A stretch of 64,000 nucleotides of DNA from Diplosphaera chodatii (GCA_032358165.1 JAALGY010000042.1:1240001-1304000), one strand, 5' to 3'; positions 12,035 through 25,379 are shown, numbered from the stretch's first letter. Translations and numbers: made by a program. Notes: generated by a model from the letters alone, not told the origin.

Positions 12035-15000
12035 ATGGCGTCGTCGAGCTTCATGATTGCCGGCCTGCTGCTGCTGGCGGCGGCCGGCGCCGCGGCCCAG
12101 GCCACCGGCAACATGAACTTCCTCCCGCCGCTGAAACAGACCCCAGGCCTCGCCAAGCCCGGTGCGCACCTCTATCACATTTGTATTATATATAACATAG
12201 CTCATGCTGCGCGCTTGACAACATGCGATCCCAATCGGTGGGCTGCACCTGCGCAGAGCCGCTGGAGCTGTTGGACCAGCTGCACGGCCGCTCGCTGCTG
12301 GGCAAGAAGAGCGACCCCGCCAAGTCCAAGTGGGAGCCCAAGAGCAACAAGGCCTCCGCCACCGCGTTTGTGCAGGCGAGCTCCAACACCGAGATTCCTT
12401 GTCCGAAAACCAGATCAGTGATTTTGGCGATGTGGTACACCTGCTGCAGGTCACACTGTTGTGCATGTTACTGTCCGAGCACCGTGAAATCTGCACTCGT
12501 GAGGCCTCAAGTCGATAGATCAGCTGCGTGCATGAAAGTCGCGACCGTTTTTGGCTGGATCTCTGGGTCCAGCTGCCGTGGATCCCGATGACTTTCAAAG
12601 TCCAACGCCCTGCGACAATCTTCACCGCCAGCGTTGGCATCAGATAGCAGACTGCAAACTGGTTGCACCGCAGGGCGTGGCCAGCGGCGACCCGTTCCCC
12701 AAGTCCGTGATCCTGTGGACCCGGGTTACGCCCAAGGGCGGCCTCAACAAGCCTGCTTTCCTGGACTACGCTGTGGCCACCGACAAGTGCGCCTGACCAC
12801 TTCACAGCTGCTTTGCCTCGCTTTGCCTGTGCTTCAAGTGGGTGACTCCGCAGTCTGGCAGAACTCCCGTGTAGTTAGATGGGACCTGTGTTGCTAAGCT
12901 CCGAGAGATGCAACGCAAATCCAGCCCAAGCACATTTGCTCAGCACTGTTCCAGACTAGTGCCAAGTCCTGTCGCACCAGTCTGCTAGCCTCTAGCAGGG
13001 CAGAGGTTGTGTGACCAGCAGAGGGGTCAAAATGCTGCAGGAAGTTCACCAAGATCGTGACCCGCGGCACCACACTCACCACCAAGGACGTGGACTTTAC
13101 AGCGAAGGTGCCACAAGACGTTCTTTTATGAATTTGACCGTCAGGCAGCCTGATCCACGAGAAGGGTGGGATGTTGCAGCACTCCAAGCCACGCATGTCC
13201 GGCTGCAGGTGGAGGCGCGCGGCCTGAAGCCCAACACCAAATACTTCTACCAGTGGCGCTACCGCCAGAACGACAAGACCGCCCCGGTGCGAGCTGCATG
13301 CAGCGTCTGCCCGCTGCGGCAGCACGGGTGTTGCATGCATACTCGTGGTTCGTCTGAGCAATGCAGCAAGGCTGACAGGGGCAGTGGCCACTGGCATGGC
13401 AGGTGTACTCCAACATCGGCCGCACCCGCACCATCCCCAAGGCAACCGATGACATTGCGCGCGCCCGCATCGCTTTCTTCAGCTGCTCGCAGCTGGTGCG
13501 GTTGCGTTGTGCTGCCCTGAAACCAGCGTGTTCTCATGCATCGTCACTCGCCTTCCTGTCTGCGTGTGCCTGTATGACGACCAGTCAACTGATGACTCAC
13601 AAGCTGATGTGTCTTCATGCAGCCGACTGGCTTCTTCACGTCGTGTGAGTTGCATGGCCTGCAGCTGCTGCTGAGCTGGCTGCATGGCCATCTTGCTTGC
13701 TGGGCATTCCTGCATGCTTGGCAGCGGTCTGACGCCCTGGTCGTGTGGCACCCCTGGGTGGCTTGGAACCTCACTGTGTGTCTCCATCTCCTGCAGACGG
13801 CCAGGTCGCCCGCATGGCTGAGAACGGCGAAGTCGGTGCGAAATGCTGTGCGGCACAGTGATGCTCAGGGTTTTGGCCATGTTCACAGCCCACGCCTTGT
13901 CAGCGGGGGCAGTGCCAGCAGTGCTCCTGAGCATCGGTTGTGACATGTCACATGCAACACGCTCTGACCATGCGTCCTGTTGCGATGTGCAGACTACACC
14001 ATCCACGTCGGAGAGTGAGCGACATCCATCTGAGCTGGTTGCCTGTGCAGCACCTCTTGACCTGGTCCTGCTGGCTTGATTCATTGTGTACATGCGCAGC
14101 CAGTTGATCTGCATCTGTGGCGTGCGCAGCTACATCTACGAGGGCGCCACCAACGGCAGCACCAACATCGCCAGCCCGGCCGACCGCATCGCCCGCACCC
14201 ACCAGCCGCAGAAGGAAATCCTCAGCGTGCTGGACTACAGGTGCTGCTTACCGCCTGTCTCCATGTATCGTGCACAGTTGATGAGTGAGTGAGTTGAATC
14301 AAGTTTCAGTAAACCCAGCTCTACACCGAGTTGCTCACCTCGTGTTAGGAAGCAAGGCTATGCTCCTGCAGATTCGAGCAATAGTGTTGATGCCATGCAC
14401 TCTACCCGTGCCTCCAAAGTGCCCTGTGTGTTTTGACCGCATTTGCCTGCGTGCAGGACCCGCCACAACCAGTACAACACTGATGTCGGTGAGCAATCAG
14501 ACAGCAGCAGCGTGGCCTGATAAGCCTGCCAGCATGTGACCAGCATTGGCACCGTGCTGTCACCGTCTCAGCGGTGCGGTTGGTGCATAGAGCGCTGTGC
14601 ACGGTCTGGCTGCAGACACCAAGGCGATGCGCGAGTCTGCCCCCATGATCCCGGTGTGGGACGACCACGAGTACACCAAGTGAGTCGCCACCTGAGGCTG
14701 TCATGCAAGCGTGTACGGATAGCCTGGCTACCTGATGAGGTGGAACTCGAAGCGCAGCATCTCGCCTGCACCCATCAGCCATGGACCCATGTTGCACGTG
14801 ACTTGCATGATGAGGCTGTGCACTTCTGCATGCCGCAAACACTTAATACCCTAATGTGGGCTGCAGCGATGCCTGGAGGGGCGGCGCCCAGAACCACCAG
14901 CCGGCGACCGAGGGCGACTGGGACGAGCGCCGCCTGCGTGCGCTCCAGGGTGGGTCAGCGCCTGCTGTGCTGTCAGCAACGACTGCACGTCGATGGCATG

Positions 15001-17847
15001 AGGCTACTGCAGGGTCCCTGTGCAACTGCTCCTGTTGACTGGCGTGCGCTGGTGCAGTGTACTACGAGATGATGCCCCTGCGCCAGGCCAACGCCGACAA
15101 CAAGCAGCAGGTGAAACGTCTTTGTGATGGCTTGTACAGCTGCCGTCCATTCTGGGTGGAGCTATGATTGTGCTGCTAATCAAGCTTGGTGCCTCAGCAT
15201 CCTGTGCAGCTTTGCGAATCAGATTTTGACCCGTCCTCTCTGTGCGAGTGCAGATCTACCGCAACTTCGAGATCGGCAAGCTGATCAAGCTCATCATGCT
15301 GGACACCCGTGTCATCGGTGAGCCGCGCGAATGCAGCCCACCTGACTCCGTCCATGCGCTGTGGTGCCTGTGGGAGACATCTGGTGTACTCTGACATTTG
15401 ACTCGACATGGGCAAAGCCCATGCACAGCACGACATGTACATTGCACTTAGCCACAGACGTCCCAATGTGCACGCAGGCCGGGACTTCCAGAACGCTTCT
15501 GATGCCAGCGTGAGTGCACACAAACCTCTTTCAAGATGTTGTGCACCCGCTGCATGCAGTTGTCATATGCCCTGCAACACGCACAAGCCCTCGATCATCG
15601 GCCCTGACCTGCTGTGTTGGACATATTCGATGACAATTAAGCCTGTGTCAACATTGGCTCACATCGTGCAACAAAGCAGCGCGCTGAAGCGACATGTGCG
15701 CCTGCTGCTGCTGCAGAACCCGGCACGCACCATCCTGGGCGCGCCGCAGACGACCTACCTGAAGAACCAGCTGTCGGCTGGCCAGGGCGCCCAGACCTGG
15801 AAGGTCCTGGGCCAGCAGGTATTCATTCTCTGCAGCTGCATGCCAGACTAGGCATGATGGCACCATTGTTTCTGGGGCCATCTGTCGCTCAGCAGGTGTT
15901 TCTTGCTCCTTCCCGCTCTGCATGCATTCTGTACCACTCTGGAGCTGACGGCATGCCTGTGCACACGCAGGTTCTGTTCATCCACCGGTGAGGCTATTGC
16001 ACCCTGCTCAGTGGTGTTGCAGCGGGTGACGCATCGGTGTCCTGTGAAAGTTGGGGTCGCAGCTTTCAATTCTTTAGACTGATGGCAGTTTGTTGTGCTT
16101 GCAGCTGCGACTCTCCCTCCGCCGACCAGTGAGTTGCCATCACCACTGTTTGTGGCAACACTGTGCAACTCTCTGCCTTTTGCTAGCCTGCGCTGCATGC
16201 TAGGCCTGCCGGACTAAACCTACTGCCCACCTGACCCTGGTCACTACTGTTCTGCAGGTGGGACGGATGTGAGTGGCCCCGAGCATTTGCCTGCTATGCC
16301 TTATCTGGCCTGTGCAGACGGAACTGCTTTGCTCACATATCCAATTGCAACAGCTATGTGTGTATAGTTCACAGACACGTAACAGCATGGTCAGACACTC
16401 ACGCCAGCTGTCCTGAAACCTACAGACCGCCAGAGCCGCTTTGATGTCCTGAACCACATCGAGTCCAACAAGATCGTGAGTGGACTATATGCACGCTGCA
16501 CACATGTTGCAAGTCGATCGACATGCAAGGTCGCCCTGAGCTGCAAAATTAACTGGGTTTCGGTTGGATCTGCAGGACAACGTCATCATCCTGACCGGCG
16601 ACATCCACACGCACTGGTGAGATAATGTCTGCTGTGTCCGTGTCATGTGTACTTTGACCGTACAGAGTCTGTTGCCCCTCCTCAATCACAGGGCGTCCTC
16701 ACTGTTCACCCTGCTGCTGGCGGTTTCAGACACCTGAACTGCTGGCCGCTCAGCTGACACACGGTGCATCGCTGTGCGAGTGTGTGCTGTCAAAGCTGCA
16801 CCCGGAGTCCTGCACACCTGCAGGGCCGCCGACGTGCCCAAGTTCCCGTGCCCCAACGAGGCCAACTACTCGTACACCGCCGCCACCGGCGCCGGCTCCC
16901 TGGCCGTCGAGTTCGTCAGCTCCTCCATCACCTCCGGCTGGAAGTGAGTGCCCCCGACCGGCGCTTGCAGTGCTCTCCCACCAGTGCAGACTGGCCACGT
17001 CCACCTGTCGGCAGCGGCCAGTCCGGCAGCGTAGCAACCTGCGAGCTTCTGTTTTGCTGCTGGCACGGTCATCAGTGCCATGTGTTGGTGCATGTGCCCA
17101 TCAATGCCTGCTGTCTTGTATGATAACAGCAGCCAGGTTTGATGGAACCTGGTACCTGCGCTGCAGCCCCAACGCCAACCGCACCACCGTCACCGCCACC
17201 CAGGACCGCATCAAGGCCGCCAACCCCCACGTCAAGTGCGCAGCAGCTTCACGGCGGCAGCTGTACATATGTGGCAGCTCGATGCATGCAGCTGGCTTGG
17301 CAGTGCTCCCGCCATACAGGCCTGCTGTGACAGAGGGGCAGGGTGTGTACTGAATGTGCCGAATTTTCGACTGCGCAGGTACCAGGAGTCGTTCTACCAC
17401 GGCTTCGCTGTGCTGGACATCCGCCGCAAGTATGCAACATCCACATGGTGAGCTGTCATTGGTCCACAATTCCCAAGCAAGCAGTGCCGGGGTCGTCATG
17501 TGCGGTACAGCAGATGTCGTGTCGCACCCTGCACACCAGTGCATGGCCTGGAGCAGCTGGACCATCCGCGCTGTCACATTCCCAGACGACGGTCGCCTTC
17601 ACCCTGCAGGTACTACGCTCCCGACCTGAGCCGCGCGGGCCAGTACAACACGATGGTGCGCTTGTACAGGGACCGAGTGTGGCGATGGAACTCTGCACGG
17701 AAGCTTTGTGGGGACGATGTCGTCACTCTGTCGTCACTGGTCTGCTATGTTCTGATGGGCTGTCCGCATCTGCTGCAGGTTCAGGGTGAGTCGTGGCGCA
17801 CGAACGCCGGCTCCAACCGCCTGATCCCGGGCACCGCCGACATCTGA
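12035..17847 (+). CDS. PhoD-type alkaline phosphatase, copy 3
   Basis: Complete secreted PhoD phosphatase, 578 aa from 27 exons: 12035-12161, 12257-12375, 12674-12786, 13041-13107, 13209-13286, 13403-13495, 13623-13644, 13797-13835, 13993-14014, 14130-14240, 14457-14488, 14616-14679, 14867-14949, 15058-15110, 15254-15317, 15478-15509, 15717-15818, 15971-15987, 16105-16128, 16258-16268, 16426-16475, 16576-16616, 16824-16943, 17167-17235, 17379-17447, 17610-17655 and 17779-17847 (1737 nt, in frame). A signal peptide (residues 1-22) is followed by GVASGDPFPKSVILWTRV at 83-100, FFSCS at 193-197, GDYIYE near 226, VWDDHE at 288-293, LDTR at 357-360, WDGYRQSR at 422-429 and TGDIHTHW at 448-455. Intron 2 has a GC donor (CAG|GCGAGC). 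Exon 20 is only 11 nt. Introns 1-3 are nearly identical to those of copy 4. Confidence 0.96.
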
Positions 17848-18513
17848 AAACCTGTGAAGGATGCACCATAGACCCGAAGCAGACGCCAAAGGGAAGACAG
17901 CTGGAAGGAATGAGCAATGACGACAGAGCCCGTTGAATGCCGCCAAGTCGTGGCGAGAAGCCCCACAGCCGCCGAAGGCTAGGCAACTCATATGAAGCAT
18001 AACGATTGGTCCTGCTGGTCGGGCGACCCTTAGTAACTGAAGGCACCACCAAAGCTGGTGTGTTGTGCAGCACGAGAAGACACATGGGCTGACCAGAGAA
18101 GGAACATTCTTGCTTGCGGTTGTGGCTCCCCCTGCCTTGCCGTCAGCTATTGATACATCAATGTGGCGTCAAAAGAGTGAAGCTGCATACGTGCTGTGCA
18201 ATCTGCCAACGTCCATGAGCACCAATATGGTGTGCTCATCATGCTGTGCTTATCAGTGATCTCAGTCCCGGCCATGTGCAACAACTGCCTCATGCTCATG
18301 GCCAGCCTGCCTGAATGCAGCGGCGGTTGCATATATATGACATCGTTGGCCACACGAATCCGAAACAGTCCCGATCTTGATGCACAAGTGGCACAGGTGC
18401 GGCGCCATTAGAGTCTCATCCAGGTTCAGTCTCCCACCTCACTGCTGTCTGAGCCCAACTCTTGGCTGCTGCCTGTTCTGCCAAAACACATCAGTCATGG
18501 CCGTCAAATCGAG
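17848..18513. other. intergenic region between PhoD copies 3 and 4
   Basis: It holds the 3' UTR of copy 3 and upstream DNA of copy 4. No TGTAA was found within 350 nt of the stop, and no gene was recognised. A TATATATG string sits at 18331-18338. Confidence 0.6.
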
Positions 18514-18571
18514 GAATATGCTGCTCGATCGGAGGCGAGCCGGAAGGTGATTGTAATGGAATCGCACGTGG
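18514..18571 (+). promoter_or_regulatory. P1BS-like octamer plus G-box, PhoD copy 4 promoter
   Basis: GAATATGC (18514-18521) is followed 50 nt later by GCACGTGG (18564-18571). The inferred 5' UTR donor is 102 nt downstream of the G-box. A phrase near 18491 (CATCAGTCATGGCCGTC) is shared with copy 5 at the matching place (25358 onward), as is GTCGTGCTCGTGCATGCAC near 18600, perhaps around the transcription start. Confidence 0.6.
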
Positions 18572-18665
18572 TTCGAGCACAAATCTGAGCCGTAACCGTC
18601 GTGCTCGTGCATGCACAGCGCGTCACAATTCACTCCGCGCACCGCTGCAAGCGCCTGCCAAACGG

Positions 18666-18949
18666 GTGAGTCAGATCACGTCGGCTGCACTTCTGAAGTG
18701 CCCTGCGATGCCCATGCATTCAGATTATGCGCCCGCAGCTACCTCGCACTCATGAGTGCACACCAGCGCGGCGCGAGGGCCTGCGCATTCGCGCTGCTAT
18801 CTGCATTTATTAGTTGTACGTTGCAGCAGCTGCGCGCCGCGACGCCGGACATCAGCAGCAGGGGTGTTGTCAGGCACTAGTGCAATGTGCAACTGTCTGG
18901 ACGAATAGAGAGAGCTGGTGTTAAATCGCTCATCGTGATTTCAACGCAG
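18666..18949 (+). other. inferred 5' UTR intron of PhoD copy 4
   Basis: A strong GTGAGT donor at 18666 and an ACGCAG acceptor ending at 18949 leave 8 nt before the ATG at 18958. Confidence 0.6.
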
Positions 18950-18957
18950 GTGCATTC

Positions 18958-21900
18958 ATGGCGTCGTCCAGCTTCATGATCGCCGGCCTGCTGCTGCTGG
19001 CGGCCGCCGGCGCCGCCGCCCAGGCCACCGGCAACATGAACTTCCTCCCGCCGCTGAAGCAGACCCCAGGCCTCGCCAAGCCCGGTGCGCGCCTCTATCA
19101 CCTTTGCGTTCTATACATCATGGCTCATGCTGCGCGCTTGACGGCATGCGATCCGAATTGATGGGCTGCACCTGCGCAGAGCCGCTGGAGCTGTTGGACC
19201 AGCTGCACGGCCGCTCGCTGCTGGCCAAGGGTGGCGACCCGGCCAAGTCCAAGTGGGAGCCCAAGACCAACAAGAACTCCGCCACCGTGTTCGTGCAGGC
19301 GAGCTCCAACGCCGAGATTTCTTGTCCGAAAACGAGATCAGTGGTTTTGGCGGTGCAACATGTGGTACACTTGTTGCAGATCACACTGTTGTGCATGTTG
19401 ATGTCCGAGCACCGTGGACCTGCACTCGTGAGGCCTCAAGTCGATAGATTAGCTGCGTTCATGGATGTCGCGCCCGTTTTTGGCTGGATCTCAGGTCCAG
19501 CTGCCAGGGATCCCGATGAGAATTCAAGTCCAACGCCCTGCAACCATCTTCACCGCCTGTGAGCCATTGGGTGACATGTTGCATACTGGTTGCACCGCAG
19601 GGCGTGGCCAGCGGCGACCCGTTCCCCAAGTCCGTGATCCTGTGGACCCGGGTTACGCCCAAGGGCGGCCTCAACAAGCCTGCCTTCCTGGACTACGCCG
19701 TGGCCACTGACAAGTGCGCCTGACCACTTCACAACTGCTTTGCCTTGCTTTGCCTGTGCTTCGATTGGGTGACTTCGCAGTCTGGCTGGACTCCGTGTAC
19801 TTAGATGGGATCTGTGTTGCTCAGCTCCGAGAGATGCAACGCCCAAAATTAGCCCAAGCACATCTGCTCAGCACTGTTCCAGGCTAGCGCCAAGTCCTCA
19901 CGCACCAACGTGCTAGCGGTTAGCAGGTCAGAGGTTGTTTGACCAGCATCGAATATGTCGCAGGAAGTTCACCAAGATCGTGATGCGCGGCACCACCCTC
20001 ACCACCAAGGACGTGGACTTCACGGCGAAGGTGCAGTCTGCATGCCTAAAGCATTACACGTATGTGACTGGTGACTGAAATGTGTAGTATACCGCCTCCT
20101 CAGACTGATTTAGCCCAACGCCATGCACCTTGCCTGCCGCAGGTGGAGGCGCGCGGCCTGAAGCCCAACACCAAGTACTTCTACCAGTGGCGCTACCGCC
20201 AGAACGACAAGACCGCCCCGGTGCGAGCTGCCTGCAGCGTCTGCGCACTGTCGCCGCACGGGTGTTGCATGCATACTCGTGGTTCGTCTGAGTAATGCAG
20301 CAAGGCTGACGGCGGCAGTGGCCTCTGGCACTGCAGGTGTACTCCAACATCGGCCGCACCCGCACCATCCCCAAGGCCACCGATGACATCGCGCGCGCCC
20401 GCATCGCCTTCTTCAGCTGCTCGCAGCTGGTGTGGCTACTGCTCCCTGCCATTGCACAGCTCATGCACTGCGATCTCGTTGCTGTTGCTGCTGCTGCTGG
20501 TGGTGGTGTGGTCCGGTCATGCTTCACACTGCACAGCGTCAATTGTATGATGAACGCTGATATGGCTGGTGTCATCTGCGCAGCCGGTCGGCTTCTTCAC
20601 CTCATGTGAGTCCTGCGCATGGTCTGCAGCAACACGCTCGCCTAGTCGCATGGTCTGCCTGTCTAGGATGCTTCCCTGACTAAGTGTCCTCCACATGCAG
20701 ACGGTCAGGTCGCCCGCATGGCGGAGAACGGCGAAGTCGGTGCGCAGCGCCACTCTGCCGACAACTCGATTCATTCAATGCTGCACTGCCTTGCTGCATG
20801 TGCCTCGAAATTGACCGTCTTGGCCTGGTGGATGATGATGGTTGCTGCAATGTGCAGACTACACCATCCACGTCGGAGAGTGAGTCCGCATCCTGTCTAC
20901 AGCGGAGCTCAGGATCAGTGTGGGATGGCCAAGCATCGGCTCCGTGCTTGCTGCTGTGGGCGATCGCATGCCAGCATGTCACAGCTACTGAGAGTGGCCT
21001 CTGGGGTGCGCAGCTACATCTATGAGAGCGCCGCCAATGGCAGCGCCAACATCGCCAACCCGGCGGACCGCATTGCGCGCACCCACCAGCCGGAGAAGGA
21101 GATCCTCAGCATCCTGGACTACAGGTGAGCACCCAGTGCAGTTCGTTTCCCCCTTCATGGGCGCACTGCTGACAAAACGCCACGCTGCCGGCAGAACGCC
21201 TGCTCAGCCGAAGGCTGGGCGATGGCGGATCTGCTTCTCAACGGCGCTGCCAATGCAGCAGCTGAACAGCACCCCTGCGCATAGCAGCTGCGTTGCTCAA
21301 TGTGAAGCAGAATGATCCTTACAGCACTCCACCACCTCTATGCAGGACCCGCTATAATCAGTACAACACCGATGTCCGGTGAGCGTGGTGCAGCAATCAG
21401 CAAAGCTTGGATGGCAACAGACATGTCGTGCACTGAGTTAGGCGCCTGGACAAAACTCCCTGTCTGTGATCCACGTATGTGCTTCATCGCTGTGTGCTGC
21501 AGACACCAAGGCCATGCGCGCATCTGCGCCCATGATACCAGTGTGGGACGACCACGAGTATGCCAAGTGGGTTGCATCCCGAGTCCTTCGCTCCTGCTTG
21601 ACCACCTGCTGCCGCCGCTGCCGTGTCCCACTTACACATGCATGCAGCCGAAGGTTGCTGATGCATGCGTCATGCATGCACAGGGATGCTCCTGTTTGCC
21701 AGCGCACTGAAGTACGCTCTGCGCTATGTGCAGCGACGCCTGGCAGCACGGCGCGCAGAACCACCAGCCGGCGACGGAGGGCGACTGGGACGAGCGCCGC
21801 CTGCGCGCGCTGCAGGGTGGGTCAGCGCCTGCTGTCTGGTGTGAAGACGCTGTGCACAGCAGACGTTTGCATGCAGCATGTTGCTGTTTTGCCTGTGCAT

Positions 21901-24598
21901 GCTGACGATACGCTGCCCTGCGCTCTGCAGTGTACTACGAGCAGATGCCCCTGCGCCAGGCCAACGTCGACAACAAGCAGCAGGTGCCTGAGCTCCATGC
22001 AGCTGGCTGCGCATGCTGACGTATCTACATGTGTAGTCACACGAAGAGGTGCACGCAGTGTGCACAGTGTGGTGGAGCGCTCTGCACACTCAGCGCTGTG
22101 ATGCTTATGCTGTAGATCTACCGCAACTTCGAGATCGGCAAGCTGATCAAGCTCATCATGCTGGATACCCGCGTCATCGGTGAGTGCAGTCTGTGGCGAA
22201 CTGTTCATCCTGCATGCTGACAGGGCTGCCCACATCACCTTGGCATAGTGCAGCCATTGCAAGCAAAAGGGGTGCCGGCCTGTCAGTAGCAATAGCGATA
22301 CAATCGTGCCTTTTGCTTCTCATGTAGGTCGTGACTTCCAGAACGCGTCTGACGCAAGCGTACGTACCCACACTCCCATCTGCTGGTCTCTTGATGTCAT
22401 CAGTGACTGTCCTGCTAGCAAGCCTTTCACACGTCAACAGCATCGTATCTTGTGCAGTGCTGGTTCCCAGACCATGCAGGATGTGCTCTCGCCGCTCACA
22501 GTGAGCCACTTTGTCGGCGCAGAACCCGAACCGCAGCATCATCGGAGCGCCCCAGACAGCGTACCTGAAGCAGCAGCTGTCGGCTGCCCAGGGCGCCCAG
22601 ACCTGGAAGGTCCTCGGCCAGCAGGTGTGCTTCCTGTTGCTGCAGCATCAGCGCAGTCTACTTTGCATCCGTGTCAAGCTTGCTGGAAAGGCACTTGTGC
22701 GAACAGCCGCATCTCGACACAGCACCTGCATGCACAGCAAGGCTGACCCCGAGTTGTGGGTACCCTGCAGGTTCTGTTCATCCACCGGTGAGGATATTGC
22801 GACACCGCGTCAACCTCGTATTGCAGCCTGTTGCCGCCTGCTGTGTTCGCATTGAGCATCAACTTAGTGCAGCGCGGTACTGACAGCCTCTGCATCCCCT
22901 GCATGCAGCTGCGACTCCCCGTCCGCTGACCAGTAAGTTGTCTCTGCTATTGCTGGTATACATGTGCACAACTTTCAGTTCGGCCGATGAAGCCGAAAGC
23001 CCATGCCAGTCTGCAAGTGCCGCACTCAGAACTGTTGATGTTCCCCGCAGGTGGGACGGATGTGAGTGACCCCAAAGCTGCTGTCTGCCCGGCTCTCCTC
23101 TGGCCCTTGCATGCAGCTGCTGCAGTTTGCAGCACCACCCGTACACCATTGTGAGGTCATGCACTGCTGCTGATGGGCACCACTTACCTGCTGGTGTCAC
23201 ACGCGCAGACCGCCAGAGCCGCTTCGATGTGCTGGACCACCTGGAGAAGAACAAGATTGTGAGCGCACTGCATATTTGCAGATGCATGAGATCACAGATT
23301 GTCATGATGCAAGCGGCCAGTGTGTGGCAGGATCTGAACTTTCAGCTGCCGATGCAGGATAACACCATCATCCTGTCCGGCGACATCCACACGCACGTGA
23401 GTCCTTTGAACAGCAGTACCACGGTCCATGCGCAGCAGCAGCCACACCACTCATGTGCCAGGATGCAGCAGTGCTGTCTCCCCGATGACCACAACGAGGA
23501 CTTCAGTCTCATTCAGACATGGATCCACATGCAGTGGGCCAACGACGTGCCCAAGTTCCCGTGCCCCAACGAGGCCAACTACTCCTACACCGCCGCCACC
23601 GGCGCCGGCTCCCTGGCCGTCGAGTTCGTCAGCTCTTCCATCACCTCCGGCTGGAAGTGAGCGCTGCTTGTCTGCTAGGAGCGACAGCCGCATGCACATC
23701 CATTGCTGATGCAGTGTGTATTGATCAGCTCTGCATGTACTGAGTCGGGCACGTGGCTGCTGGAAGGGAGGGTGAGACCACTGGCAGCTCGGGTGTACAT
23801 GCCTCTCGGTCCGACGGGTGTCTGGTGTTGGGCAAGGCGATGCTGACATGTTGTGTGGTCGACTGCGTGCAGCCCGAACGCCAACCGCACCACCATCAAC
23901 ACCACCCAGGACAAGATCAAGGCGTCCAACCCCCACGTCAAGTGCGGCCACCCCTCCCTGACCCTCGACCATGGCGATCTGCTGCAGCGGGTTGCCTGCG
24001 CTTTTCACCGTCATGTGCCATGCCCTTATGACGGTTGAGAGCTCGCTCGCTTGATGGACGATGCTTGCCGATGTGTCTGCAGGTACCAGGAGTCGTTCTA
24101 CCACGGCTACGCTGTGCTGGACATCCGCCGCAAGTATGCCACATCCACCTGGTGCGCTCCTCTCTTGTATGACCACCCCGCAGCAAATGTGCAATGTGCT
24201 CAGCGTGGTCAACACTTGAGCAGCTGTCCAGCATCATGTGCACAGGTGCTATGCCATGCACATCAATGATGCCAAAGAACTTGACCCACCACCACCGACT
24301 GACTTGACAGCGCCTGGTGCCAAACCCTGCAGGTACTACGCGCCTGACCTGAGCCGCCTGGGACAGTACAACACCATGGTGAGCTGTCATTTAGCCTGCG
24401 CTGCGCCAGGCGTTTGTTCATCAGCTGCCTGCATCCAACTAGCCAGTCGTCTCCCATGCTGGACCTGCCTGCTTGCCGCCGAGCATGTCGTCTGGTCACC
24501 CAGGCAGTTTTGGCACTTTCTCGCTGCAGGTCCAGGGCGAGTCGTGGCGTGTGAACGCCGGCGCCAACCGCCTGGTGCCGGGCACCGCCGACAACTAA
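18958..24598 (+). CDS. PhoD-type alkaline phosphatase, copy 4 (frame broken by one base)
   Basis: Same 27-exon layout as copy 3: 18958-19084, 19180-19298, 19601-19713, 19964-20030, 20143-20220, 20337-20429, 20584-20605, 20701-20739, 20858-20879, 21014-21124, 21346-21378, 21503-21566, 21734-21816, 21931-21983, 22116-22179, 22328-22359, 22523-22624, 22771-22787, 22909-22932, 23051-23061, 23209-23258, 23358-23396, 23535-23656, 23873-23941, 24083-24151, 24333-24378 and 24530-24598. Signal peptide, GVASGDP, VWDDHE, WDGYRQSR and SGDIHTHW motifs are all present. Exon 11 ends GATGTCCG|GTGAGC where copy 3 has GATGTCG|GTGAGC, so one extra C shifts the frame just before the VWDDHE exon and the total is 1738 nt. 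No alternative GT donor with a normal acceptor restores it. Either a recent inactivation or an assembly error; every other exon looks under constraint. Intron 22 ends are shifted by 2 nt relative to copies 3 and 5. Confidence 0.9.
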
Positions 24599-25379
24599 GC
24601 ATCAGTTCAGGGAAGAACCCACCGAGAAGGCTGAAGACCGACCCTGGAGTCCGCTAGAATACTGCAAAGCATCAAAGTCTGGTGAATGTTATACAACGTG
24701 ATGGATGAAGAGACCCGCCGCCGCCAGCACAGTTCTACCGAAGGCCCATGTGAATGATCGTGTTCACCCCATCCTCTCGTGTTGAAGGACACCAACGTTT
24801 CGAAGGCGCCGCTGCACGTTGGCGTGCGGTATTGAGTCAGCCGAGAAGACAGGTCGTGATGCTGACTAGTGAAGTACCATTTTTACAGGCAATGTTGGCA
24901 GCACGCAGCTGCCTGTTGTCGGCTAGCATTACACACAATTATGAAGAAGAGTGCTGGAAGGTGCACTTCAGATTGTCAGCGCAACACTCTGCGCACTTCG
25001 GGTGCACGACCCTGTTGCATGCACTACAGTAAGGCGACCTGACATGGTGCATCAAACTGCCTCGCTTCCCGCCGGCCAAGTGCTGATTTTTCTTGTCGTG
25101 GTAGCAGTCACAGTAATCTTTGCATGATACGAAGTGTCCGTGTCCACGCACCCTGATCGTCATGTCAATGCATTGCTCACCATTCACATGCTGCATGCCC
25201 GCCAGGCATGGTGCAGTACGGCAGAAATGACCTCGCCGCAGCATGCATCACATCACGCAGCTGCTGGCTCGCCCGCCTGCACAGCCCCTGCCTATGGGCT
25301 TGCACTTCCCTACAGATGGACCACGTGCTCGGGTGGCCGATTTTGGGGTTGACAGGCATCAGTCATGGCTGCCAACTGA
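24599..25379. other. intergenic region between PhoD copies 4 and 5
   Basis: No gene recognised. It contains a further CACGTG at 25322-25327 and the CATCAGTCATGGC phrase near 25358 shared with copy 4. Confidence 0.6.
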
